DNA of 64,000 bases from Solobacterium sp. (GTDB lineage: Bacteria; Bacillota_I; Bacilli_A; Erysipelotrichales; Erysipelotrichaceae): contig JAFRJJ010000081.1 in NCBI GenBank assembly GCA_017432325.1, positions 1 through 64,000 on the forward strand. The letters are read 5' to 3'. The stretch's first letter is position 1, and every line of letters begins with the position of its first letter. A program made the translations under genes and the position numbers. Below, in pieces: positions 17,791 to 26,525 of this stretch. Below the pieces are notes generated by a model that saw nothing but the letters and a program-made list of their open reading frames with translations, had not been told where the DNA came from and searched no databases.

Positions 17791-18435
17791 ATGCTGAAAA
17801 CAGAACGTATCCTGAAAACCGAAGAAGCCCTGCGCCGTGAATTGGAAAACGGCAGGGGTTTTGACTATGACTGGCAGAGATTTTACCGTTATGAACATTC
17901 CCTGCGCGTCGCATCAATCGGTGCTTACATAGCCCGTGAGGAAGGGCTGGACGAGGAAGCGATGATCTGTGCATGTCTGCTTCATGATGCCGCGTATTTC
18001 AGAGGCTTCCGGGACAGACAGGAATGGGTAGACCACGGTAGGAATTCCGCCCTGATCGCAAGACCCGTATTTGAAGAACTTGGCTTTCCGGAAGACATGG
18101 TGGAACAGATGTGCTTCGGCATCTCCACGCATGTCGATGAAGAGAAGGATTTCCCCAGACCCTGGACGATCTTTGAGCGGACGATCCGCAATGCGGATGA
18201 CATCGACAGATATGATGTATACCGTCTGTATGAAACACTGCAGATGGGTCATTTTGAGGAACTTGCCTTATCTGACAAACTGGCATTCCTTGAAAACAGG
18301 CTGGATATCCTGAGAAGCGGACCGGAACCGGCAATGGTAACAGAGACGGCACAGAAGCTCTGGGACGATCATCTGGCATATCAGATCGAATTTATCGAAC
18401 GGATGATCAGACAGATCAGCAGCAGCGCACTGTAA
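17791..18435 (+). CDS. HD-domain metal-dependent phosphohydrolase
   Basis: The 214-residue protein shows the HD-family metal site: His36 in YEHSLRVA, His65-Asp66 in LLHDAAYF, and later DADDIDRYD-like acidic residues. These enzymes hydrolyse phosphoesters, often of nucleotides; the substrate is unknown. There is no membrane segment. The ATG at 17791 follows GAGG with the right spacing. The gene ends the operon beginning at 15184, and its stop codon is inside a hairpin. A role in glycan synthesis is suggested only by position. Confidence 0.75.
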   Translation: MLKTERILKTEEALRRELENGRGFDYDWQRFYRYEHSLRVASIGAYIAREEGLDEEAMICACLLHDAAYFRGFRDRQEWVDHGRNSALIARPVFEELGFPEDMVEQMCFGISTHVDEEKDFPRPWTIFERTIRNADDIDRYDVYRLYETLQMGHFEELALSDKLAFLENRLDILRSGPEPAMVTETAQKLWDDHLAYQIEFIERMIRQISSSAL

Positions 18436-18445
18436 AAAACAGTGC
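18427..18445 (+). terminator. Hairpin at the end of the HD gene (weak terminator)
   Basis: GCACTGT (18427-18433) pairs with ACAGTGC (18439-18445) around AAAAA. There is no U tract after it, so it may only stabilise the 3' end or terminate poorly. Confidence 0.3.
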
Positions 18446-18491
18446 ATTCAAATGAACAAAAGCCTGATAGTGATCATCATCAGGAAACTGT

Positions 18492-18526
18492 TTGTTAACA
18501 CAGGATTATCTTTATACAATTTGTAT
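18492..18526 (+). promoter_or_regulatory. Promoter with an inverted repeat over the -10, upstream of the giant surface protein
   Basis: TTGTTA (18492-18497), a 17-base spacer and TACAAT (18515-18520) form a plausible promoter about 140 bases upstream of the start codon. ATACAA-T-TTGTAT (18514-18526) is a perfect inverted repeat that covers the -10 box and could be a repressor site. A second -10-like TATAAT is at 18631-18636, without a clear -35. Confidence 0.45.
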
Positions 18527-18664
18527 TGTCAAAAACGATTCAGAAAACCAGGCTGCCCGGGTATGACTGAAATCAAAAATGATGGATTCAGGCATTGCGG
18601 GTATAGAATGGTTTTTATTTGTTTTATCAGTATAATATGTCATAGTACAACGGAGGAACAGTTC

Positions 18665-21600
18665 ATGACAAAAGCAATCAAAATATTGCTCAGCATTTCC
18701 ATGTTATTTCATTTGGCGGCAGGGAATTCGATAAAGGTCTTTGCCGAAGAAGAATCTCTGGATCAGTCAGAAGAAATACAAAGTACGGAAATCCCGGCTG
18801 AGAACACTGCAGAACCAGTGTATGAAGACGATTCTGAAGGGGAGCAGTCAGATAATAATGGGATTGCTGAAAGTGAATTGACCCTGGAAACAGCAGAACC
18901 TGAAACGACAGAAGTACCGGTTTCTGAAGAAGAAAATACGGAAAACACGATATCCGGCTCTGAAGAGGAAAATACGGAAAACACAGCATCCGGTTCTGAA
19001 GAGGAAAACACAGAACCGGAAGAAACAGAAATACCGGTGGAATCATCCGATCCTGAAGCAGACGATGCAGTAGAACAGGAAGCGGAAGAAACAGAAGAAC
19101 CTCTTGAAGAAGAAAATGAGGTTAATGAAAATGTCGAAACGATGCTTGCTGCAAACGTCTATGAAACAGAAGACGGTATTCAATACACAGTCAACACATC
19201 AACCAATGTAATTACGATTACCGGATACACCGGAAGTGTTTCTGAACTTACCATACCCAGCATCATCGATGGCAAAAACGTAACAACAATTAATGATGGA
19301 GCATTCAAAGGACATTCTGAACTCACTGCGGTCAGTCTGCCATCCGGACTGACGACCATGGGAATCAAAGTTTTCGAAGGTACGGCAATCAGTAGTATTA
19401 CAGTACCTGCAAGTGTTACGACCGCCGGCAACTGGGTCAACGGACCGTTTGCGGGTATGGAACAGCTGACGACAGCGACAGTGGAAGAAGGAATGACAGC
19501 ATTGACTGCCAATCTGTTCTCACAGGCATCTAGTCTGACAAGTGTTACCCTGCCGGATTCACTGACTTCGATCGGAAACTATGCATTCAGGCTGTGTACC
19601 GGACTGAGCAGTATTGATCTGCCGGAAACGGTAAAAACGATCGGAAGCAACGCGTTTGAATCATGTACGGGATTGACCGGTATTACGCTGCCGGACACTG
19701 TTACATCTATAGGAAACAATGCATTCAAGAGCTGTACTGGATTGACAGAGGTCAACCTGTCTGCCGGACTGACAAGCATCGGTGACCGTGCGTTTGCGGG
19801 ATGCACAAAGATCACAGCCGTCAGCCTGCCGTCCGGACTGAGGACCATGGGAATTTATGTGTTTGAAGATACGGCAATCAGCAGTATTACAGTACCTGCA
19901 AGTGTTACGAGCGCAGACAACTGGGTCAACGGACCATTTGCGGGTATGGGACAGCTGACAGAAGCGACAGTGGAAGAAGGAATGACAGCACTGCCTGCCA
20001 ATCTGTTCTCACAGGCATCAAGTCTGACAAGTGTTACCCTGCCGGATTCACTGACTTCGATCGGAAACTATGCATTCAGGCAATGTACCGGACTGAGCAG
20101 TATTGATCTGCCTGAAACGTTGAAAACGATCGGAACTAACGTGTTTGAATCATGTACTGGACTGACCGGTATTACACTGCCGGATACTGTAACATCTCTG
20201 GGAGACAATGCATTTAAGAGCTGTACAGGATTGACAGAGGTCAACCTGTCTGCCGGACTGACGAGCATCGGGGACAGTGCGTTTGCAGGATGCACAAAGC
20301 TCGCAGGAATCAGTCTGCCATCCGGACTGAAGGCCCTGGGAATCAAGGTATTTGAAGGAACGGCAATCAGCAGTATTACAGTACCTGCAAGTGTTACGAG
20401 TGCCAGCAACTGGGTCAACGGACCGTTTGCGGGTATGGGACAGCTGACGACAGCGACAGTGGAAGAAGGAATGACAGCACTTCCGGATAATCTGTTCTCA
20501 CAGGCAACAAGTCTCAAAAACATTACATTGCCAGATTCACTGACTTCGATCGGAAGCTATGCATTCAGGCAGTGTACCGGTTTAAGTTATCTTGAATTGC
20601 CTGACAGAATAGCCTCCATAAAAGCCAATTTTGCAGAGAATTCAAATATTAAGTCTATTCTGTGTAATTTTCAGTCATATCCGGCATTGTACAGTGTGCT
20701 GAATCATATCCCGTTTGAATCAAACGGCCGTGACTATATTGATAGTGAAAATAATCTTGTTGTACACAATCATTCCGATATGTATATCGGGTTTGATTCA
20801 TCAATGTCAAACAGCCAGATCCTGTATGTGGATTATGAAATCGATTCTGCCAGATTCAGCGATATTTCAAACAGCTGTGTAAATATTGCTGTAGGAGAGA
20901 ATATTGTCTACAACGATGCGGTCCGGATTGATGGAAAACCTGCTGCATTTAATTATGATTCAGGAAATAACTCCATTATTTCGATACCGGTTACGTCAAA
21001 TAAAGGAAGAATCCAGATTCAAATCAAATTGCTGGAATCTTCCTCTGTCATTGCCAGTTCATATCTGACAGGTAGGTACGGGGGTAAAAATTTTACCGAA
21101 GTAATTGACAGCATATCGGCAGAATTTGAAGGAATGGCAATTACATCCGGAGATGAATTTATCAACACAACGAAACCTGAGATATCCGGCGTGACATTGC
21201 CTTCACATGAAGTCAGTGTATATGTAGACGGAGCGCTCGCCGCAACAGTTATCTCCAAGAAGAACGGATCCTGGTACGCGAACATTGATTTAGGCAGCCC
21301 GGAAAACTACAGGCCATTTGATATTACTGCATCCGCAGTCGATACAACCGGTAAAACAGTAACGGCTTCAGCAGAGATCGTATATCTGGACAGTGCGCCG
21401 GGAATTGAAAGCTTCAAAATGGAATATGACCAGCATGGTTATAAACTGAATGTTGATCTTCTGGGCGGAACAATCAGACCGAAAATATTCTTTACACCCA
21501 ATCAGAAGTTTGATTTTGAAGTCAAAATGTCAAATCCGGAATCTGTTGAAAATGTTTATATCAGCAGTAAAAGAGGAAATGAAGAAAAACTGCTTCCGGC

Positions 21601-24600
21601 GCATTATGATTCCTCCAAAGGCAGCTTTGTGACAGACGGATATTTTGATCCGGGTAATACCAGGTATGTTCCCGGGAATCTGCAGGTTGTATATAATGTC
21701 AAAAGTTCTCTTCCGGACTTCTCTTCCCTGAACGAAAGCTATGATATTGCCGGAATAGCCAATGCGTTAGCAGTTACCGGTGTGAATCCGGTAGTCAATA
21801 TGATTGTCAATGAAGAACGGAAAGTATATGCCGAAGTAAACTTCAAAGATCTCTTCCAGGAAGAAGGAGAAACAATGATCGAGACTGGAATTGAAGCGCT
21901 TGACTCTGATCAGCTGAGTGCACTGGAAGATTCTTATAAAATTTACAAAATCATCACAAGACGCATAAAAGGAAAAGACGATGACATCAAAGACTTAAAT
22001 ATTTATCAGCTCGCAAGCGGCGAAACTGTTATGGTTGTAAAAGATACATATGATATTCTGGATAAATCCGGTCTTCTTGATGAGGGTATCAAAGCATATG
22101 CCTATACAATTAAAGGCATAGATGATGTATATGCTTTGGAGCCGAGTTATAAAACAGAGCAGTTTATCAATAAATACAGCGATAAGTTTGCAAACGCCGG
22201 CACATGGCTGAAAATCCTGTCAAGCCAGTATGACATTATTAAAGATGACGCAAAACTGAGAGCTTCTATCGGCAGGTCAAACATGACCTATGATCAGAAG
22301 ATACAGGCTTACAGGAAAGCTGATGAACTGAAGAGTGATAGAGCTGTCTTCTCAGTTGTAACGACTGTCCTGGCTGCTGCTTTAGGCGGAGCTGCGGGAG
22401 GCCCGCCGGGAATTGTCTTTTCCGGTATACTCGGTCTCATCACCGCTTCATCAAGTTTCTTCTTTGACCTGAGATCAGAGATGATCGAAGGCAAAACAGT
22501 CAAACCGATCTGGGCTATTGATCCAAGCGGAATCATATATGATTCCATAACGGAAGAACCGATCGAAGGCGCAACAGTCAGCGCATACTGGATTGAATAC
22601 GACGAAACCGATGACTTTTATGACAGAGTGCCGGCAGATAATGTATACGGGACATTGTGGGATGCATTGGAATATGAACAGGAAAATCCGATGTCCTCAA
22701 ACGTTGACGGAAAGTACGCGTGGGATGTTCCGGAAGGCTGGTGGAGAGTCAAAGCAGAAAAAGAGGGATATGAAACAGTCTGGAGTGAATGGATGACTGT
22801 ACCTCCGGTACAAACAGAAGTTGACCTTGGCATGAGGCCGGAAAATATGCCAATCATCCCTGTTAAAGAAATCACACTTGATATCACTGAGGTAGCAATT
22901 AACAAGGGTGAAACAGTAAAGCTGACAGTCACGATTACACCTGAAGATACGACAGATGATAAGACCGTTACCTGGACATCCAGTAACGAAGCTGTGGCAA
23001 CAGTCAATGATGGAACAGTCACAGCAGTCAGCGGAGGTACAGTGACGATCACAGCGAAAGTCGGAGAGAAAACAGCGACAGCAGAAGTAACAGTCAGTGT
23101 ACCGATCGAAAGCATCAGTCTGGATAAATCAGAAGTTAAACTTGTGAAAGGCGGAACCGAAACGCTGACAGTCACAATCACACCTGAAGATACGACAGAA
23201 GACAAGACAGTCACCTGGACATCCAGTAACGAAGCAGTGGCAGCTGTCAATGACGGAACAGTCACAGCAGTCAGCGGAGGTACAGTGACGATCACAGCGA
23301 AAGTCGGAGAGAAAACAGCGACAGCAGACGTAACAGTCAGTGTACCGCTCGAAAGCATCAGTCTGGATAAATCAGAAGTCACACTGGTGAAAGGCAAAAC
23401 TGAAAAGCTGACACTCACGATCACACCTGAAGATACAACAGAGGACAAGACAGTCACCTGGACATCCAGTAACGAAGCCGTGGCAGCTGTCAATGACGGA
23501 ACAGTTACAGCAGTCGGCGGAGGAACAGCGACGATTACAGCGAAAGTCGGTGAAAAAACAGCGACCGCAGAAGTGACCGTTATTATCCCGATCGAAAAGA
23601 TCAGTCTGGATAAATCGGAAGCTGCTCTGAAGAAGGGTGAGACTGTAAAGCTTACTGTCACGATCACACCTGAAGATACGACAGAGGATAAGACAGTTAC
23701 CTGGACATCGAGTGATGAAGCGGTGGCAACTGTCAATGACGGAACAGTTACAGCAGTCGGCAGCGGTACGGCGACGATCACGGCAGCTGTAAAGGATAGT
23801 GACATAACGGCTGAATGTATTGTGACAGTAGACACAAAAGTACAGAATGTTTCTTTAGACAATGAGACAGCAACTCTCAATATAGGAGACTCCTTCCAGC
23901 TGACAGCAGAGATCATACCGGAAGACGCGACAAACAAGAAAGTGTATTGGAGCAGCAGTAATTCGGAGACTGCAACAGTGGATGACCACGGACAGGTCAG
24001 GGCGATCGCACCAGGTGTGGCAGATATCAAGGTGGTTTCAGAAGATAACCCTGAAGCATATGTTACCTGCAAGATCAGGGTCCAGTTCACGGATGTGACA
24101 GATCCTTCACAGTTCTACTATGAATACATCTACGATATGGTAGACAAAGGAATCACAACAGGCTACATAGACGGAACATTCAGACCTACGGCAGACTGCA
24201 ACAGAGCGGCGGTCGTAACATTCCTTTGGAGACTGAAAGGAAAACCTGAACCAACACAAATGGCGACGTTCAAAGACATGACAGGAACTAGCGACTTTGA
24301 TAAAGCGATTTCCTGGGCATCAGAGAAAGGAATTACGACCGGCTGGGAAGCAGATAACACATTCCGTCCATGGAACACCTGCAACAGAGCAGCAGTTATG
24401 ACCTTCCTATGGAGAGCAGCGGGAAAGCCTGAACCAACACAAATGGCGACATTCAAAGACATGACAGGAACCAGTGACTTTGACAAGGCGATCAGCTGGG
24501 CATCAGAGAACGGAATCACGACAGGCTGGGCAGATAATACATTCCGTCCATGGAATACATGCAACAGACTGGCGATTGCATCGTTCCTGGGAAGATATGC

Positions 24601-24613
24601 TTCATTAAACTGA
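18665..24613 (+). CDS. Giant secreted protein: BspA-type LRR, BIG2 domains, C-terminal SLH-like repeats
   Basis: The 1982-residue protein begins with a signal peptide (residues 1-27, cleaved near KVFAEEE) and an acidic, Glu/Thr-rich stalk (about 28-150). Then come BspA-type leucine-rich repeats (about 165-665) made of three 163-residue blocks, a mixed region with an Ig-like domain (about 810-910), a Gly-rich hydrophobic stretch (about 1226-1275), a carboxypeptidase-regulatory-like domain (about 1290-1390), four similar BIG2 domains plus a diverged fifth (about 1400-1810), and three SLH-like repeats (about 1810-1982). SLH domains usually hold proteins on secondary cell-wall polymers. No LPXTG motif is seen. 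The ATG at 18665 follows CGGAGGAAC; the longer frame from 18452 lacks a signal sequence at its start. Probably an adhesin. Confidence 0.88.
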   Translation: MTKAIKILLSISMLFHLAAGNSIKVFAEEESLDQSEEIQSTEIPAENTAEPVYEDDSEGEQSDNNGIAESELTLETAEPETTEVPVSEEENTENTISGSEEENTENTASGSEEENTEPEETEIPVESSDPEADDAVEQEAEETEEPLEEENEVNENVETMLAANVYETEDGIQYTVNTSTNVITITGYTGSVSELTIPSIIDGKNVTTINDGAFKGHSELTAVSLPSGLTTMGIKVFEGTAISSITVPASVTTAGNWVNGPFAGMEQLTTATVEEGMTALTANLFSQASSLTSVTLPDSLTSIGNYAFRLCTGLSSIDLPETVKTIGSNAFESCTGLTGITLPDTVTSIGNNAFKSCTGLTEVNLSAGLTSIGDRAFAGCTKITAVSLPSGLRTMGIYVFEDTAISSITVPASVTSADNWVNGPFAGMGQLTEATVEEGMTALPANLFSQASSLTSVTLPDSLTSIGNYAFRQCTGLSSIDLPETLKTIGTNVFESCTGLTGITLPDTVTSLGDNAFKSCTGLTEVNLSAGLTSIGDSAFAGCTKLAGISLPSGLKALGIKVFEGTAISSITVPASVTSASNWVNGPFAGMGQLTTATVEEGMTALPDNLFSQATSLKNITLPDSLTSIGSYAFRQCTGLSYLELPDRIASIKANFAENSNIKSILCNFQSYPALYSVLNHIPFESNGRDYIDSENNLVVHNHSDMYIGFDSSMSNSQILYVDYEIDSARFSDISNSCVNIAVGENIVYNDAVRIDGKPAAFNYDSGNNSIISIPVTSNKGRIQIQIKLLESSSVIASSYLTGRYGGKNFTEVIDSISAEFEGMAITSGDEFINTTKPEISGVTLPSHEVSVYVDGALAATVISKKNGSWYANIDLGSPENYRPFDITASAVDTTGKTVTASAEIVYLDSAPGIESFKMEYDQHGYKLNVDLLGGTIRPKIFFTPNQKFDFEVKMSNPESVENVYISSKRGNEEKLLPAHYDSSKGSFVTDGYFDPGNTRYVPGNLQVVYNVKSSLPDFSSLNESYDIAGIANALAVTGVNPVVNMIVNEERKVYAEVNFKDLFQEEGETMIETGIEALDSDQLSALEDSYKIYKIITRRIKGKDDDIKDLNIYQLASGETVMVVKDTYDILDKSGLLDEGIKAYAYTIKGIDDVYALEPSYKTEQFINKYSDKFANAGTWLKILSSQYDIIKDDAKLRASIGRSNMTYDQKIQAYRKADELKSDRAVFSVVTTVLAAALGGAAGGPPGIVFSGILGLITASSSFFFDLRSEMIEGKTVKPIWAIDPSGIIYDSITEEPIEGATVSAYWIEYDETDDFYDRVPADNVYGTLWDALEYEQENPMSSNVDGKYAWDVPEGWWRVKAEKEGYETVWSEWMTVPPVQTEVDLGMRPENMPIIPVKEITLDITEVAINKGETVKLTVTITPEDTTDDKTVTWTSSNEAVATVNDGTVTAVSGGTVTITAKVGEKTATAEVTVSVPIESISLDKSEVKLVKGGTETLTVTITPEDTTEDKTVTWTSSNEAVAAVNDGTVTAVSGGTVTITAKVGEKTATADVTVSVPLESISLDKSEVTLVKGKTEKLTLTITPEDTTEDKTVTWTSSNEAVAAVNDGTVTAVGGGTATITAKVGEKTATAEVTVIIPIEKISLDKSEAALKKGETVKLTVTITPEDTTEDKTVTWTSSDEAVATVNDGTVTAVGSGTATITAAVKDSDITAECIVTVDTKVQNVSLDNETATLNIGDSFQLTAEIIPEDATNKKVYWSSSNSETATVDDHGQVRAIAPGVADIKVVSEDNPEAYVTCKIRVQFTDVTDPSQFYYEYIYDMVDKGITTGYIDGTFRPTADCNRAAVVTFLWRLKGKPEPTQMATFKDMTGTSDFDKAISWASEKGITTGWEADNTFRPWNTCNRAAVMTFLWRAAGKPEPTQMATFKDMTGTSDFDKAISWASENGITTGWADNTFRPWNTCNRLAIASFLGRYASLN
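19331..20600 (+). repeat. 489-bp direct repeats (about 2.6 copies) in the LRR region
   Basis: The same block of 489 bp (163 residues) recurs at 19331, 19820 and 20309, with the third copy broken off near 20600. Equivalent points, for example the sequence ACTGACTTCGATCGG at 19561 and 20050, are exactly 489 apart. The period is a multiple of three, and the units are highly similar in DNA, so recent duplication within the gene is likely. Confidence 0.9.
22868..23840 (+). repeat. 243-bp direct repeats encoding BIG2 domains (4 copies)
   Basis: CCTGAAGATAC-type anchors fall at 22940, 23183, 23426 and 23669, an exact period of 243 bp (81 residues). Each unit encodes one Ig-like domain with the pattern TVTITPEDTT and WTSSNEAVA. 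A fifth, diverged unit follows up to about 24090. Confidence 0.9.
24245..24600 (+). repeat. 183-bp direct repeats encoding SLH-like motifs
   Basis: The sequence starting CCTGAACCAACACAAATGGC appears at 24245 and again at 24428, 183 bp (61 residues) apart. The units encode FKDMTGTSDFDKAISWAS and related SLH-like sequence. Confidence 0.85.
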
Positions 24614-24628
24614 AATGACAATATAGTA

Positions 24629-24671
24629 GAAACAGCCGTTACGGAAATTAAATGTACCGGCTGTTTCTTTT
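24629..24671 (+). terminator. Rho-independent terminator after the giant surface protein
   Basis: GAAACAGCCG (24629-24638) pairs with CGGCTGTTTC (24658-24667), with a few extra pairs inside the loop, and is followed by TTTT. It separates the surface protein from the phosphonate operon. Confidence 0.8.
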
Positions 24672-24724
24672 GACTTGTGAATACGATAATTGCGTTGATT
24701 CAGCTCTACTGTAAATCTGCTTTC

Positions 24725-24766
24725 ATGCCCGGGCATATGGCTGATATCAACGAATTAAGATATAAT
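24725..24766 (+). promoter_or_regulatory. Promoter of the phosphonate operon with an upstream palindrome
   Basis: TATAAT (24761-24766) lies 25 bases before the aepX start. The -35 region is poor. Just upstream is a perfect 12-bp palindrome ATGCCCGGGCAT (24725-24736), well placed for an activator. This is the only promoter-like element seen before the operon. Confidence 0.45.
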
Positions 24767-24791
24767 GAACATGCGCTATATGGAGGGAAAA

Positions 24792-26087
24792 ATGAAAAAA
24801 GTATATACATGTTTCTGTACTGATGTGATCCATGAGGGACACATCAATCTGATCAATCACGCAAAAGAATATGGTGAAGTAACCGTAGGAGTATTAAGCG
24901 AAAGAGCAATGATCCGTTATGATCGTTTCCCGACGATTTCTGAGCAGGAAAGAGTGGAAATGATCAAAAAAATCCCCGGCGTCAGCCATGTGGTAATACA
25001 GGATTCCATCAAATATGACAAGGTATTCGAAGAAATGAAGCCGGACTATATCGTTCATGGTGACAACTGGAAGAGCGGACATCTGTCCTGGATGAGAGAC
25101 AATGTATTGAAGAATATCGAAAAGTATGGCGGAGAACTGATCGAGATCCCGTATACATATAATCCGAATGTCAAAAAGATCGACATGCGCAGAAATGAAA
25201 CGCTGGCAATGCCTGACTTCAGAAGGGCAAGGCTCAAGAGACTGCTGGAAATCGAACCGATCGTCAAGATCATGGAAGTTCACAGCGGACTGACCGGTCT
25301 GATCGTCGAAAAGACAGTTACTGCCGGAGAAGACGGACTGGATCAGTTTGACGGTATGTGGATGTCCTCACTCTGTGACTCCACTGACAGAGGAAAACCG
25401 GATATTGAACTGGTCGACATGACCGAGCGTATGCATACGATCGATCAGATCATGGATGTTACGACCAAGCCGATCATCGTCGACGGTGATACCGGTGGAA
25501 TGACGGAGCACTTTGTCTACAATGTCCGTACACTGGAGCGTATGGGCGTATCCGCTGTCATCATCGAAGACAAGACCGGACTGAAAAAGAACTCCCTGTT
25601 CGGAACAGAAGTCGAACAGACACAGGATACGATCGAAAACTTCTGCGAAAAGATCCGTGCCGGAGAAGCGATCAAACGTACCGATGACTTCATGATCATC
25701 GCCAGATGCGAATCCCTGATCCTGGAAAAGGGACAGGAAGACGCCCTGAAGAGATGCCGTGCCTATGTTGAAGCGGGCGTTGACGGCATCATGATCCATT
25801 CCAGACAGAGGGATCCTAAAGAGATCTTCGACTTCTGCGATGAATTCAGAAGAACAGACAAAACAACGCCGATCGTCGTCGTACCGACATCCTTCTGCCA
25901 GTGCACGACCGAAGAACTGGCGGCACACGGAATCAATATCGTAATCTATGCAAACCAGCTGATGAGAGCTGCTGTACCGGCAATGACCAATGTATGCGAA
26001 TCCATCCTGATGAATCACAGAAGTGAAGAAGTCGAGAAGGAACTGATGCCGTTCAAACAGATCATCCGTCTGATCGATGAGATCTGA
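24792..26087 (+). CDS. aepX: Phosphoenolpyruvate mutase fused to an N-terminal cytidylyltransferase-like domain
   Basis: The 431-residue protein has two domains. Residues 1-130 resemble nucleotidyltransferases, with the HxGH motif as HEGH at 14-17; the usual ISSTxxR tail motif is not evident. Residues 140-431 are PEP mutase: DGDTGG (231-236) and EDKTGLKKNS with Glu259-Asp260-Lys261, the catalytic loop that separates true PEP mutases from isocitrate lyase-like relatives. PEP mutase makes the carbon-phosphorus bond, turning PEP into phosphonopyruvate. This layout is like Fom1 of fosfomycin producers, whose N-terminal domain cytidylylates a phosphonate. The gene is the first of the operon; the decarboxylase that drives the unfavourable mutase step is two genes downstream. 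GGAGGG precedes the ATG at 24792. Confidence 0.95.
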   Translation: MKKVYTCFCTDVIHEGHINLINHAKEYGEVTVGVLSERAMIRYDRFPTISEQERVEMIKKIPGVSHVVIQDSIKYDKVFEEMKPDYIVHGDNWKSGHLSWMRDNVLKNIEKYGGELIEIPYTYNPNVKKIDMRRNETLAMPDFRRARLKRLLEIEPIVKIMEVHSGLTGLIVEKTVTAGEDGLDQFDGMWMSSLCDSTDRGKPDIELVDMTERMHTIDQIMDVTTKPIIVDGDTGGMTEHFVYNVRTLERMGVSAVIIEDKTGLKKNSLFGTEVEQTQDTIENFCEKIRAGEAIKRTDDFMIIARCESLILEKGQEDALKRCRAYVEAGVDGIMIHSRQRDPKEIFDFCDEFRRTDKTTPIVVVPTSFCQCTTEELAAHGINIVIYANQLMRAAVPAMTNVCESILMNHRSEEVEKELMPFKQIIRLIDEI

Positions 26088-26097
26088 GGTGAGAATT

Positions 26098-26523
26098 ATG
26101 AGTGAAAATCCGAAGGTATATTTACCGATGTCCGCAGATATTATCCATCCCGGACACATCAACATCATCAAAGAAGCAGCGAAGTACGGCGATGTCGTCG
26201 TAGGCCTCTTCACGGATGAAGCGATCGCTTCCTACAAGAGAGTTCCCTACATGCCGTATGAACAGAGAAAGATCGTTGTCGAAAACATCAAGGGTGTCAC
26301 GGAAGTCATTCCCCAGTACACAAAGGACTATGAAGACAATCTGCGCCTGCTCAAGCCGAAGTATATGGTGCACGGAACAGACTGGAGGACAGGTCCCCTG
26401 GCCGCAGTCCGTCAGAAGGCGATCGACATCATGGCCGAATGGGGCGGTGAAGTCATTGAGCCTGAATACACACAGGGCGTATCTTCATCACTGATCCAGC
26501 AGAAGATCAAAGAGCGTGGCTGA
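26098..26523 (+). CDS. Cytidylyltransferase-like protein (HxGH nucleotidyltransferase)
   Basis: The 141-residue protein is a single nucleotidyltransferase domain similar to the N-terminal part of the mutase. It has HPGH at 17-20 in DIIHPGHINIIKEAAKYG, the VHGTDWRTGP segment, and VSSSLIQQKI near the end in place of the ISSTxxR motif. Together with its neighbours it probably activates a phosphonate as a CMP ester, so that the group can be put on a glycan or lipid; glycerol-3-phosphate cytidylyltransferase-like activity is the alternative. The start at 26098 follows GAGGTGAG, 10 bases after aepX. Having both a fused and a free copy suggests separate substrates or that one is inactive. Confidence 0.8.
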   Translation: MSENPKVYLPMSADIIHPGHINIIKEAAKYGDVVVGLFTDEAIASYKRVPYMPYEQRKIVVENIKGVTEVIPQYTKDYEDNLRLLKPKYMVHGTDWRTGPLAAVRQKAIDIMAEWGGEVIEPEYTQGVSSSLIQQKIKERG

Positions 26524-26525
26524 TC

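Noticed and set aside
18452..18664. N-terminal extension of the giant surface protein
   Set aside because: It would place the signal peptide inside the protein. CGGAGGAAC directly before 18665 decides the start.
19331..23840. Possible CRISPR or satellite array
   Set aside because: The repeats are in-frame multiples of three inside one protein gene and encode LRR and BIG2 domains.
22618..24090. 490-residue open frame on the minus strand
   Set aside because: It lies opposite the BIG2 repeats, whose biased codons keep the other strand free of stops. It has no ribosome binding site and its protein is low-complexity Ser/Val/Thr.
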